Assembly (NCBI RefSeq): GCF_003672135.1
Contig: NC_039507.1
Coordinates: 5,719,624 to 5,783,623 of the forward strand
Direction of reading: 5' to 3'
Origin: Ooceraea biroi
Taxonomy: Eukaryota; Arthropoda; Insecta; Hymenoptera; Formicidae
DNA: 64,000 nucleotides
This document shows, in pieces, positions 1-11,063 of the stretch (positions are counted from its first letter, which is position 1; each line of letters begins with the position of its first letter). The position numbers were made by a program, and so were the translations under genes. The notes under the pieces are model-generated. The model was not told the origin of the DNA and ran no database searches. It worked only from the letters and a program-made list of their open reading frames with translations.

Positions 1-831
1 TTTAATAATGTATCTTAAGCACTGGTAGATGCCCGGCGCATACCGGGAGGAGTGCGGTGGCGAAGTAGAGACGCCGAAATGCGAGAGGGCCACGAAGTGG
101 CTGGAATACCTGGCACAGCGATAGAAAAAAGTTTGAAAATGGTTTAAAAAAAAAAACGACAAGAAACGCGGTTCCTAAAAGCTAAATCTATTAATTATAT
201 AATTATAACTATCTATACCGCAAAAGTCCTCTTAAAAGACCCACATATACTTTCCTATTGAAATATCCGTATTTTATATCACAAAGTAAAAAAGATAAAT
301 AAAAGATAGGAATATAGGAAATTAAATATAGGAATTGAATATAAGGAAAGATAATAGCAATGAGCTCCTCTTTAAATTAAATCGCAAATTATCCATTATA
401 AATAATTAATATATGCTCGTCAAATGGAACAAGTTATATCGCACTACCGTGATGCATACAATATCACAATTAATTATCATAAGTAATTGATACACTTTAC
501 TTAATTATTTTACCTGGGATAGCTGGTGCATAACTTCCTGCGTTGTTCGGGCGTTGGCGAGCCCTTGCACGTGGGATGGCCGGAAGTGAATTCTTTCTTT
601 ACTGGCGGCGGATAAAAGCCGGAAGAGGACGATTGCAATCGAGTTTTTACTACTTCAAGAGGACAAGTCACTATAGCTCCTGCCGTACCAGCCACTCTGC
701 AATAGAAAAAATTTGCAAAACTAGATAAAGATGTTATTTATTTAAATTTACAATTACGGTTTTCACGTTCACAAAAGGCTCGTTTTTTAATTTATGATAA
801 TCGATATTACTTATCTAATTTTGTCATATAT

Positions 832-865
<34 letters not shown>

Positions 866-3800
866 TATTAAATGCATACATACATGTATATACATATGCG
901 TACATGTATATGTATATCTACAGTTCTGGCATTTGACAACTGTATTTAACTTTGATAAATGTTTTTGAAGCAGATATCTTATCATGTGAAATCGATATTT
1001 TCTTGAAGAACATGCAGAAAAGCTCGTTTACTGCACAAAATATGATGATGCGAACAAGAGAAAATCGATATTTACTTGAATTCTCGTACCGAACTTCACT
1101 GACATGATGTCGCGAATCTTTCTAATTAGACCTACAACAATAATTTCGTGTTGCACTTATTAATTATCAATGTTAGTAAAGTATTTATCGTTCGTTGCGA
1201 CTTGTTATCAGTATCCTGTCGAAGATCGCACTTATCCACATACACCGGTACATGTACTTAATATTTTAACGATATTAGACTATTACATTCCTATACGTTT
1301 CTTTTTCAATGAAAATATTATTTTATTAAACAGTTTTAGAGTTATATAGAATAGAATATTCATCTTTAAATATTTAGTGCAAATTTCTACATATTAAGAT
1401 TTTAGGATATTTTTGGAAAGTAAATAAGACTTCTTCATCCTTCTCTATTTAATTCAATGAAATTTTAGATAAAATAACATAGCCGATAGTGAAATTACGA
1501 AAAATAAGCTGCCATGTAATATTCGCTGAATAAAAATCAGTATCAAAGTCATCAAAGCATGTAACGAGATCGAAAACACGACACAGAATCTTTCATTTGA
1601 ATGCAAATTTGAAGTCTTCCCTAAAAAAATTATACATGCACGAGGTATACTTAATTTAATGAAAAAGGACGCGCTTGATCTTTGAGGGTCTCCACCCAAA
1701 TTTGTTCGCTCGAGTCTACTGCGTAGTATATGACGAACCTTTTATCGACCCCGAAAGAAAACGAAGAGAAGTGACCGTAAATTAGCGTCCTATTCACATG
1801 TTGCTCATCGTAAACTCGCGTATCTTTCCACGCTAAGAGGCAGGTGCGCATTTACACTTTCACGTTCAACCCTTCCTGAGTGCATAACAGGCCTTATTGC
1901 AACGGAAAATCCATGTGTTATTTCCGCAAATTCGAATAACGATATTTTACACAAGCAGTAATACGTTATATCAGTAAGAATATATATCTTGTGAAGAACT
2001 TTTAATGTATATCGTGTATGCGATATATAACTTCTTTATTTTTCATAATATGCAGTTGCGAAAAATTTGGTACTTAAACAAGAAAGTTGCGAAAAAATTG
2101 CATTTACGGAACGTGCAGAATTCGTCCGGAATTTTAAAGTTTTAGAATAATTATTAAATTTCAAGGATATAAAGAAAAAACACTTTGGCTTTAATTTCGC
2201 GAGTAACTTCATTAAAAATTTAATACGAATTTAAAAATGCTTACTACACTAAATAAAATGTTTAGCTCCGAAAGCTAAAAGACTTTTTATCGAATTTTCA
2301 TTAAGTAACGTGAATTCGATTCCAGTATTCAGAGAAATCATCTTTTAAAATGTCGATCGGATTGCATCAATAGACGCAAGCCACACTGCAACAAGAATAG
2401 ATTCTCAAATGTCTTGGAAAGTAGCCTCATTTCCTATTGATTATTTTCTCAGACATTTTCTCTGAATTCCAGCTGTACGCGATTCCACTTCCTATATACT
2501 ATTATATATGGTATTATATTTTTCTTTCGCTGCCAAGTAACGTTACATATGCTGATGCAATCTTACATAGCCTCATCGTACATGCTTCAATGGCTCCTTC
2601 AGATCACATGAAGTCGACATTCCGTAAAACGAATATTCGAAGCTCGTCAAATTTTTGGTACACCCCGTATAAATGCGAGGAACAAAAATGCGGTGATTCA
2701 TGTATGTGATGTATGTGTGCGCGCGCGCCCGCAGGTAAGCAGCGAATGCAAATACGTGAACGGCTGACACACGTTTTGCATAACTGCGTCGTCGAATTCC
2801 CTTCCGAGCGAGCTGACACGCGATCTTGTAAATAACTTATATCTTATGCCTCAGTATTGCTCGGCGCCAGTCATATCAAACCGGTTAACACTGTCACTGT
2901 TCTTTTTACTGAATTATGCCCCTAGCTACGAAAAAACGAGACGAGAGCGATTCCGCATTATCATATCAGTGCATTGGATAAAAATCATTGTAAATCAAGC
3001 TATTACGACACGAATATATCAATCGAGCTTTGGATCTGATGATCCAGAGCAGAATTAGAATCAACCAATTAAGTGCGACTAATCGATCTGATTCACTCCG
3101 TTCGTGATTTAATATTACTATTTGCAGACTTTATTTCCTGTTTGTCTGTTATAGCTGCAGATGTCACGTATACAAGAGAGGACAAGATTCGATCACTGCA
3201 GTGAATCAATGAAGGTTGTTCACGCTATGGGCGTACATATTGAGGTTCGATTGCGTAATCGTGAAGACTGACAGAAATCTTCTTTATATAATACATCACC
3301 GGGGTTACAATCAGCAAAACAAATAAATCAAGATTGCCGGCGCAAATCAATCTGAAATCGGTTTTGCATAATAATAATAGCCTTTTAGGAACCGGTCCTC
3401 CGTTCGTTGCGACTTTATCGGTATCCTATTGAAGACGGTGCATACATAGCGTATATATAGCGGGCACCTAATATCTCAACGCTATTAGATTCTATTTTTA
3501 GATATTAAATCAAGTTTTTCTCTATGAGAAAATTTCACCGGCATCGATTTAATTCTATCTGTTCTTATTGCAATTTAACTGCGATTCTCTCGATATTTCT
3601 CTGTGACACATCTCTCTCGTTCTCTCGCTCTTTGACTACTTTACACAGAGAAAGCACGATTGCGATTGGGATTAAACGACGTACGTGAAAACCGGTCTTA
3701 TCTATATCTATCCCATTACGAACTAGAAAGGCTGACAATCGCTAACTAGAATCACTTAAGGTTATCAGTATAGTGCAACCATAGATCTGAGTTTTACCCA

Positions 3801-5521
3801 CGCCTATCTTTTGTATCGTGCACATTGTAGGCGCCGTGATTCTTCTAGGTTCTAGAAATACAAGCCTGATAAACGTAGACTGCTGATAGTCTCGCTAGAA
3901 TGTTAACATGAAGAAGTTAGCGCAGCTATCGCTATCAGAGGTGATATTAAAATCACCAACGACGAAATCTCGGACAAAAAGGATTGCCTTCCGAGATACA
4001 GAATCTTATTTGTCTGAAAAAAATTGCAGACTGCATCGGCTCGCACGTTGTAATCGTACTATCGTGAGCGATACGTATATGCGTAACTGTGTTTATTTCT
4101 GACAACTACGTTGAGGCGTAGATGCTTTATGAAGTTAGAAATAATTGCCTGATAATCTCGCTCGTACGATGCTCGATCCAATCATCCGACAAGCACGACG
4201 ATCAGATATACATTCAAGTTGCATTTATGTGTTTTATAATACCATGTCAATAATTCAATAACGATAATTATTTCTAATAAAAGAAACAAAAATAAAAGAA
4301 TTCCAAACTATTGACAGTTATTCGATATTATTTTATTCGCGCGCGGTTTATTTTTATTTTACGAAAAAAGTAAAAAAACAGTGTTTTGATAATGGTGCGT
4401 TCTTGTAACATTGCAAGCACAGAAGATTGGGATTTTATCGTGATAATGCGCTATAAACTCGCGCGATATACGCGTCCCGACAATGAGATCAACTTATCTC
4501 GTTTTGACGCATACATTATATACGTGCACGTCTGCGTTTTATGCGAGAACAGAATCTATTCTCGGCTATAAATCTTTCAAACTTCGGAGCATCTATCTGG
4601 AATGTAAATGCACGTCTGAATGAAACCGTGAGCTGAAAATTTGATTCATAGTGTGCTGAATGTAAACGACCAGGAGGATCAATTTAAAATAATCAAATGT
4701 TGTGACATTCCTCTGAACGTAAAATTTTAGTCCCATCATTGATGAACTCTATCGCTTGCTACTTCAAAACTATTATAATAGAATTAATCGACATAGAATC
4801 TGTATTGAAAAATATTTAATATTGAAGATTAATTAAAAATTAAATATTTTGAATTAGATTAATTAAGAAAAAATTAAAAATTAAAATTAATTAAAGAATT
4901 AACATTTTTTTGAATAATTTGCAATCCATTTTGTCTCTGTGATAAAAATGACAAGTTGGATCGTCATTTGTTGCGAGTCTCTGATGTTTGACGTTAAAAA
5001 TTTTGTAACCGCTTTATTTTTCCAAAAATTATGCACAGATATAATTATCTTATATAATATAAAAACGAACTGATAAATATGAATATTTTGATGTCCCTTT
5101 ATCCTGCAAGAGAAATTTAGTGTTTATTTCTAATCGCTCGTAACAAAATATTATTCGCCGGATTTCTGTGACGCAAAATCGTCTACAAATTGATCAGAGC
5201 ATTCGCCAAAAATCGCGTATTTACATAAGACGGTTGCAGATTTGCGACATTATAGATGTGTATTAAAGATGACCCTTCGAAAATTCATCGGCAACCGCTT
5301 TCGATGCAATCGAGATCACACAGACGAAAACGGCTATTAATCAATCGCATTCGAGCGTGATCGGGATCACGTAAGTCGAATACGTCGTAAGAAGACACCA
5401 GACGGCCCTAAAGCGAGCCAAGGCCGCGACGCAGAGAGCCGGGTCGCGCGCGCGCGTTGACCGAAAATAAATGCACTCACCCTCCGGCGACGAGATGTAT
5501 CGCCGTGTCGCGATCCAACAT
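1..5521 (-). CDS. Rim2: Mitochondrial pyrimidine nucleotide carrier, SLC25A33/36 (Rim2) family, 5' part
   Basis: Partial gene reading leftward and leaving the window at base 1. Coding exons: 5521-5481, 696-514 and 109-1. Intron 1 is 5480-697 (GTGAGT donor, TTGCAG acceptor) and intron 2 is 513-110 (GTAAAA donor, GTGCCAG acceptor). Reading phases agree across both joins. The first 111 residues begin MLDRDTAIHLVAGG, followed by VAGTAGAIVTCPLEVVKTRL. That is the first transmembrane helix plus the Px[D/E]xx[K/R] carrier signature (P-L-E-V-V-K). The loop ending in QCLRYIIK matches the long first matrix loop typical of SLC25A33/36. Family members exchange pyrimidine nucleotides across the inner mitochondrial membrane and support mtDNA maintenance. 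Missing here are most of repeat 1 after this loop and repeats 2 and 3. The start codon is the first in-frame ATG giving the family N-terminus. Family assignment is strong; the choice between the 33 and 36 type is not resolved. Confidence 0.9.
697..5480 (-). other. Intron 1 of the Rim2-type carrier gene
   Basis: A 4.8-kb first intron with canonical ends on the minus strand. It holds an alternating TA/CATA simple repeat at about 826-900 and a pair of similar segments starting at 1189 and 3401. The rest is AT-rich sequence without a recognisable exon. Several open frames of 60-90 codons occur, including 1851-1651 on the minus strand, but none resembles a known protein or has supporting splice structure. 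Confidence 0.75.
826..900. repeat. TA/CATA simple repeat
   Basis: Alternating TA dinucleotides with interspersed CATA and GTATA units, lying in intron 1 of the Rim2-type gene. Ordinary microsatellite. Confidence 0.85.
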
Positions 5522-6166
5522 CCTCCGCGAAACGCACGAGTCTGCTCTTGTGGTTTACGGTAGCATGCACAGCACACTTTCGCGATCGGCGAAACGGCCG
5601 CGCGACACGACCGCAGCCGGGTCGTAAGTCAAAATGGGACGAGACGAGGAAAGGTGAGGCGCGCAGTATCCTGTCGGGGTGCAACTACGAACACTTGGCC
5701 GTTTTCGAAGCAATCGCGACGACAGTTGACGATACCACAGCGAACCGCACCTTTTTACGGAATTAGTTTATTTAGACGAAACACACCAACTCAATCAAAG
5801 CACACCGCACCGCACCGCACCGTACACTGTCTCAACACCACGTAAAACGACAAACAACTCCATTCGAAGTGAAAACGTACCACGCACTGCCGCCGGATTC
5901 CCCCAGATTCTTTACCACCCCGTTTGCCCCCACCACGCGGTTCAGCGCCGCGTGAGTGTCGGCGGTGTTGTCGAGCGCGAACGAGCGTTGCCGAGCGCGC
6001 CCCGTCTCAAGGACGAGTTGCGATTGGTCGGCGACGCGGCAAGCGCGTTCAAACTTCACGCGATTAGAGACGTGCGTGCGGTATCGCAGCACTTTCCAGG
6101 GAGTTTCGGTGCAGCGGGAGTGGCGCTCCTGCGCCAAGGAAAGTGACAGAATAATTATCCACAATA
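5522..6166. promoter_or_regulatory. Putative bidirectional promoter between Rim2-type gene and NAA35
   Basis: The two start codons (minus at 5521-5519, plus at 6167-6169) are 645 bp apart and point away from each other. The interval is clearly richer in G+C and CpG than the flanking introns and has no obvious TATA box. It contains a short CACCG-type pentanucleotide run near 5804-5825. A shared CpG-rich promoter driving two housekeeping genes is the simplest reading. Transcription start sites are not visible from sequence. Open frames here (for example 6260-5832 minus) are by-products of the GC-rich composition. Confidence 0.6.
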
Positions 6167-9100
6167 ATGGCGACGATGGTGGACGATCAGAATTCGATTG
6201 ACATGAATGAGGATAAGGATTCGGCGTAAGTTTCGGCACGGATTTAACCCGTGATGGCAAGCATCATTCGTGGATCGACCGTGAACAGCGAACGCGATGG
6301 TGCGTCGCGACGCTGCCGCGGCCACCGCCGTCATCGCAACGCTCGGTGCGGTTTAACCTAATCGCATCGTTCGTTCACGGTCCGTAGGGCGGTAGTTTTT
6401 AATTTGCCCTGCTGTTTCTCTGCTTTGTAGATTCGACCAGGTCACGCACAATTGGGTGGACATCACGCAAGAATTTTTCGAGGCGATCACAGGTACCCGA
6501 CCCGGTGTTATTTTATTTCGATGAACATTTTTTAATTCTGTGTCCCGAGCCGTGTCTTTCTTCTTCCTTCTGCAAATTTTGCAATAACCTTGTGTTGTAA
6601 ATTATTAGCTTTGTCTGTTCTTACCTGGATTTCTTTATATTTTTCCCATTTAAAATTAAAGTTTAAAATATAATATACATTTACCATACAAAACTGGAAA
6701 AAATACTCTGATTTTATCTGCTTAGATTTCATACAGATTTTAATTGTTTTTATTAATTCTAACGTGTTAGCTTATAGTTGATAATTTATGAAACAATGCT
6801 TGAATTATGATTCGATATTTATATTAAATTAGTCTCTATCCTGCTTCTCTTTCAATTTAGTTTAGTGTTGTAACATGCATATAAAGATTTTATAATAAAT
6901 AAATATATGAATAATCTATGTTTGAATATGTTATTTTGTCAGAAAAAATATCTTTAATTTTATCTTCTATTATGTTTTATCTTTATTTTTAGTCTAGATC
7001 TTAATACATAATATATTTATATAATATATTATTATATAAGCTATAATAACATTAAAGTTAAATAATTTATATTTATACTTGTAAAACGTCTTTGTTTGCC
7101 TGTCTCTAGTAATATACTCCTCCGCACTTTGTATCTAGAGTTGGAGCTGGGAGAACTGTTGCACGATGAGCTATTTGGATTATTTGAGGCCATGTCCGCC
7201 ATTGAGATGATGGATCCAAAAATGGACGCTGGCATGCTGTGCAATCGAGGGAACAACAAACCATGCACCTTCACTCAGGCGGTGGATTCAGGCGCGATCA
7301 AATTGGACAAATTTACGTCTGCCGAAATTATTGGGATAATCGATTCTACGTACGCATGCATAGTATCCTGGCTGGAAGGTCACAGTCTTGCGCAAACCGT
7401 CTTCACGAACTTGTATCTGCACCAGCCCACGCAAATATTGGATAAGCCGTTGAAGGTCTTCTGTTATGCGGTGTACAAGATAATTGACATAATCAAAGAC
7501 TGCATTAACAAAGCTTTGGTATTCGAGGAGGAAGATTTTCAGAGCGTTACATATGGGTACAGATTGCAGCAAGATATCACGGAACAGAAGATGATATCGA
7601 TGCTGCGGGAAGTTGAAGAGGAGCTGCATCGAAAGAGTAGAATAAAGCTCGTCGACGTGGAGTCTGAGAAAGAGGTGAATTCTCGCTCAGTAATTCGTGA
7701 TATTTTGTTTAGATTTCTTGGATTTTAAGAATATGTTTATTTTCTAAATGTGTTTCACATTTCATAAGATATTATTACTATTCACTTGCAGTACAATGAT
7801 GGAATAGCCCTCTACACAAGAATCCGATTTACTAAAGTATTCTATCAAGTGCTGACCTTGATGGGTCGCAAGCAACAGCTGCAGCAAAATTTGTCTGATT
7901 GCCAGAGATTGCTGTCTAATTGTTCCGATATGCTTCAGATTACGATTGCGACGGTGACTCGCGGGGAGAAAGCTAATGAAGTCTGTAAGTATAGAGCATG
8001 CAGGAAATAACTGTATCTTCAAGTTCTTTTATTTTCTAATCTTTTTAACTTTATTGTTTTCATAAATTTGGTTTTGATAAATTTGAACTAATCATTAATT
8101 TATGAAAGATGAATGAAGTAAAGGTTATTTATATTTTGCTTTCTTACACGAATACCAATATTATTTCTATTAGAGACGCGTGATAATTTTTAATTACAGC
8201 CAATCATCCGAATATTATGGGATTTGATCCGATGGTAAATCAGAGATTGTTGCCGCCGACATTTCCTCGGTATACAAAAATTAAACCAAGGATAGACGCT
8301 TTGGAATACCTGGCCGAACTGATAAACAGGTTCAAGATGGTCATCAAGATCACGAATCACACTGGCTTCCACTCGGCCTTGGTAATTAGCGAGAATTTTC
8401 TTTGTTCATATACACATTATCTGTTTATGGAAGTAAACGAATTTCCTTTTAGGACTTTTTCTTAGAATTCTCGCGTCAGAGTCCGTGCATATTATCTAGG
8501 TCCATGCTGCAAATCGTTTACTTGCCTACCACTAATCGCGTGTTCGGCGTGCATAATTTCGCGGACGTGCTGCGAGACGCGGCACGAAATTTTGTCGCGC
8601 CACCTTCGCTGATGCCAAAGAGCATGTTACTTCAGAATTATCAGGCCAAGGAGTACGTTGAAAGCTTTCTGTCGCATTGCGTCAGCTTGTTCGGGAGCCT
8701 GTTACAGCTCAGTGGTCACAATAGGGCGAGGCAAAGGGACAAGTTGGCCCACTTGTTGGAGGATTTTGCAGCGCTGCAAGATGAAGTAAGAGTTGTGTTC
8801 TTCACAGAATATCTTTATGCGTTATCTCTCTCCCGATATGTCGCACATTTGCATTTTTATTAATTTTATTTATAATTTAATATTTAATTTTATTAATTTA
8901 ATTTAATTTAATTTAATTTTATTTTATTTTATTTTATTTTATTAGCTTCGAAAAAGTGTGAATCTCAAACTAATGATTCTGTTCTGAATAATGTCTTTGA
9001 TGATGAAAAATTGCGATATGTGTTTCAGGCAGAGAGGGTTGATGGGTACTTACACACTCTATCTATAAAAAGTGAACCACCAAGGTCTCACTTGGCCTGC

Positions 9101-10342
9101 TTTGGTACCTGGATTCTGTATCACACATTACGCGTGATGGTTATGTATCTGTTAAGTGGCTTCGAGCTTGAGTTATATTCCGTGCACGAATATCACTACA
9201 TCTTTTGGTATCTGTACGAGTTCCTGTACGGTTGGCTTGTATCCGCGATCACGCGGGCCGATACGTTCTTAATGGAGCAGGACGTGCACAACGATACGCA
9301 CAAGGGCAGGGGCGGCAAGAAGAGTTCTAAAAATAAGAAAAAGAAATCGACGCCGCGGCCGTACAACTTGGAAATTCTGATATATCAGGCGTTACAGAAT
9401 ATATGTGGCGGATATTACAAAGTAAATGTCTAATAATATACGATTAGTTGTTATATGTTGGATCTCGAAAATTTTGAGTTGTAACATATATTCGTCCTAT
9501 TTGTTAAGAAAAGAAAAAAAATAATTCAGCACAGAAAGTATACCAGTCACTTGAATATTTAGCACTAAAAGGGTTAATAATATGTTATAATTCATATTAT
9601 TAAAAAACATTAGAAAAATATGATGAATATATGTATGATTCAATATATATAATTCAGTACATCATGTAACATTTTGCCAACTGTTTAGGCCTTAGTCGGT
9701 TTTCGCATGGACGGAAAGATACCGCTGCCAGAGATGCAGTTCGACTCCGAGCGAGTGAGATACGAGCACAGATTATTGCCGTTCTCCTCTTTGTTGACTC
9801 CACCGCCCGTCCACTATCAAGAATTTCTAGATATGACGAACGCCCAGATGCACAAGAGGAATGTAAGCTTAATTTTTAATCAGCTTTGCGCCAGCTTACG
9901 TTGAAATACGATGAATAGCTGCACGAATTGCACGAGTATTGGCCTTATCGTCGTTTCTAGCTGAATGAAAGAAAAACAAATTGGTTTCGTTCTTCTAGGA
10001 AAAAGTTACCAGCGAGATGCAATACGTCGCTGGCTGCCGACATTTCCATCAAGCAAGAAATATGTTGGAGCGCGCGTTATTGCTTTATCCATCAAACAAT
10101 TTGATGGAGAACGAGGTGAGTTCATAAAAAATATAATCTTGTAATTGGCACTGCTTTACTGCGTCAGTTTTTACTGTTGAATTTTCCCTTTTATTTCTCA
10201 GATCAACACTTTGCTGAAAGTAGCGAAGACGAACTTCGTGGTGCTAAAGTTGCTGGCTGACGGACACAAGAAAGACTCGAAGAATCCGCCGGTTTTTGAT
10301 TTCTCTTGCCATCGACATTTCCCTCTGATCAAAATAACTTAA
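6167..10342 (+). CDS. NAA35: N-alpha-acetyltransferase 35, NatC auxiliary subunit (Mak10)
   Basis: Complete gene of ten coding exons: 6167-6225, 6431-6492, 7139-7674, 7792-7984, 8200-8381, 8453-8785, 9029-9421, 9689-9862, 9999-10115 and 10202-10342 (TAA). Every intron is GT-AG and every phase fits, giving 729 aa, close to human NAA35 (about 725). Diagnostic stretches include NWVDITQEFF near the N-terminus, GELLHDELFGLFEAMSAIEM, MMDPKMDAGM, WLEGHSLAQTVF, VNQRLLPPTFPRY, GHNRARQRDKL and YLLSGFELELYSVHEY. A lysine-rich segment ends near exon 7 and the C-terminus has KVAKTNFVVLKLL. NAA35 scaffolds the NatC complex with NAA30 and NAA38, which acetylates Met-Leu/Ile/Phe N-termini co-translationally at the ribosome. 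The start is the first ATG of an exon whose GC phase joins exon 2 correctly. No UTR boundary is certain; an AATATA-type poly(A) signal lies near 10371. Confidence 0.96.
8883..8944. repeat. TTTAA/TTTTA pentanucleotide repeat in NAA35 intron 6
   Basis: About a dozen units of TTTAA passing into TTTTA, inside the intron between 8785 and 9029. Simple microsatellite, likely length-variable. Confidence 0.85.
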
Positions 10343-11063
10343 ACTGTATATCTGTATCAATCATTTTTCATAATATAAAGGACACGTTATTTATTTTAGT
10401 TTTACTTGTACGGAAAAAGATGTACCTGTCTTCGCGACTGAATTTTTATATTTTCATCCCAGGCGCTTTTCAGTGATCTCCTTGTTCTATGTATTTCCTT
10501 TCACCACATATCTTCAAGCACAATTGTAAATCTTGACTCTTTCAGGTTTAAAACGTGTATGTCTCAACGAAATGAAAATTTCTTGAAAGAGTTGAAAAAT
10601 ATATCTGGTGCTGTTTTAAGTATAATCTTATGCGTTGGAAAGTAACAACGTTTGTACATACGTTAGAAGAAATTGCATCCTTAAGACAGAAGTCTAGCAA
10701 GTCTAGAGTATTACGAAAATGATTGTATTAGCTTTAAGAATGACAAGTTGATGTGAACTGTAAATACGTTAAGTAATATAGGAAATGATAAAAGAGTCTC
10801 AAATATATGTTTTTCTCGTATACTATAGTTCGCTTCCAATCTTCTTAAATCTGACTGATTTTTAATCCTAATTTTTTTAATCTTATAATTGTAGATTAAA
10901 ATATCGTCTGAAAGAATCGATAAATAATATGTGACAAATATTACACAATTAGAATCTTAATACTAAAATTGATCTAAAATAAATCGAGATATCGAGAACG
11001 TAATCGTTTCGAGAAATTTGCTATCGATTTGAGAATGATGTGATCTAGAAAGCGTTTTTGAAG
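10343..11063. other. Intergenic, NAA35 to IQUB-like copy 1
   Basis: About 720 bp of AT-rich DNA that must hold the NAA35 3' UTR and the promoter of the next gene, both transcribed to the right. In-frame stop TAG lies shortly before the ATG at 11064, so the downstream gene is not continued upstream in that frame. No further gene is seen. Confidence 0.6.

Noticed and set aside
1651..1851. 66-codon minus-strand frame in Rim2 intron 1
   Set aside because: Protein-like composition, but no known family, and spliced out of the surrounding gene.
5341..6260. Long open frames on both strands between Rim2 and NAA35
   Set aside because: They overlap the CpG-rich promoter interval and the verified first exons in other frames.
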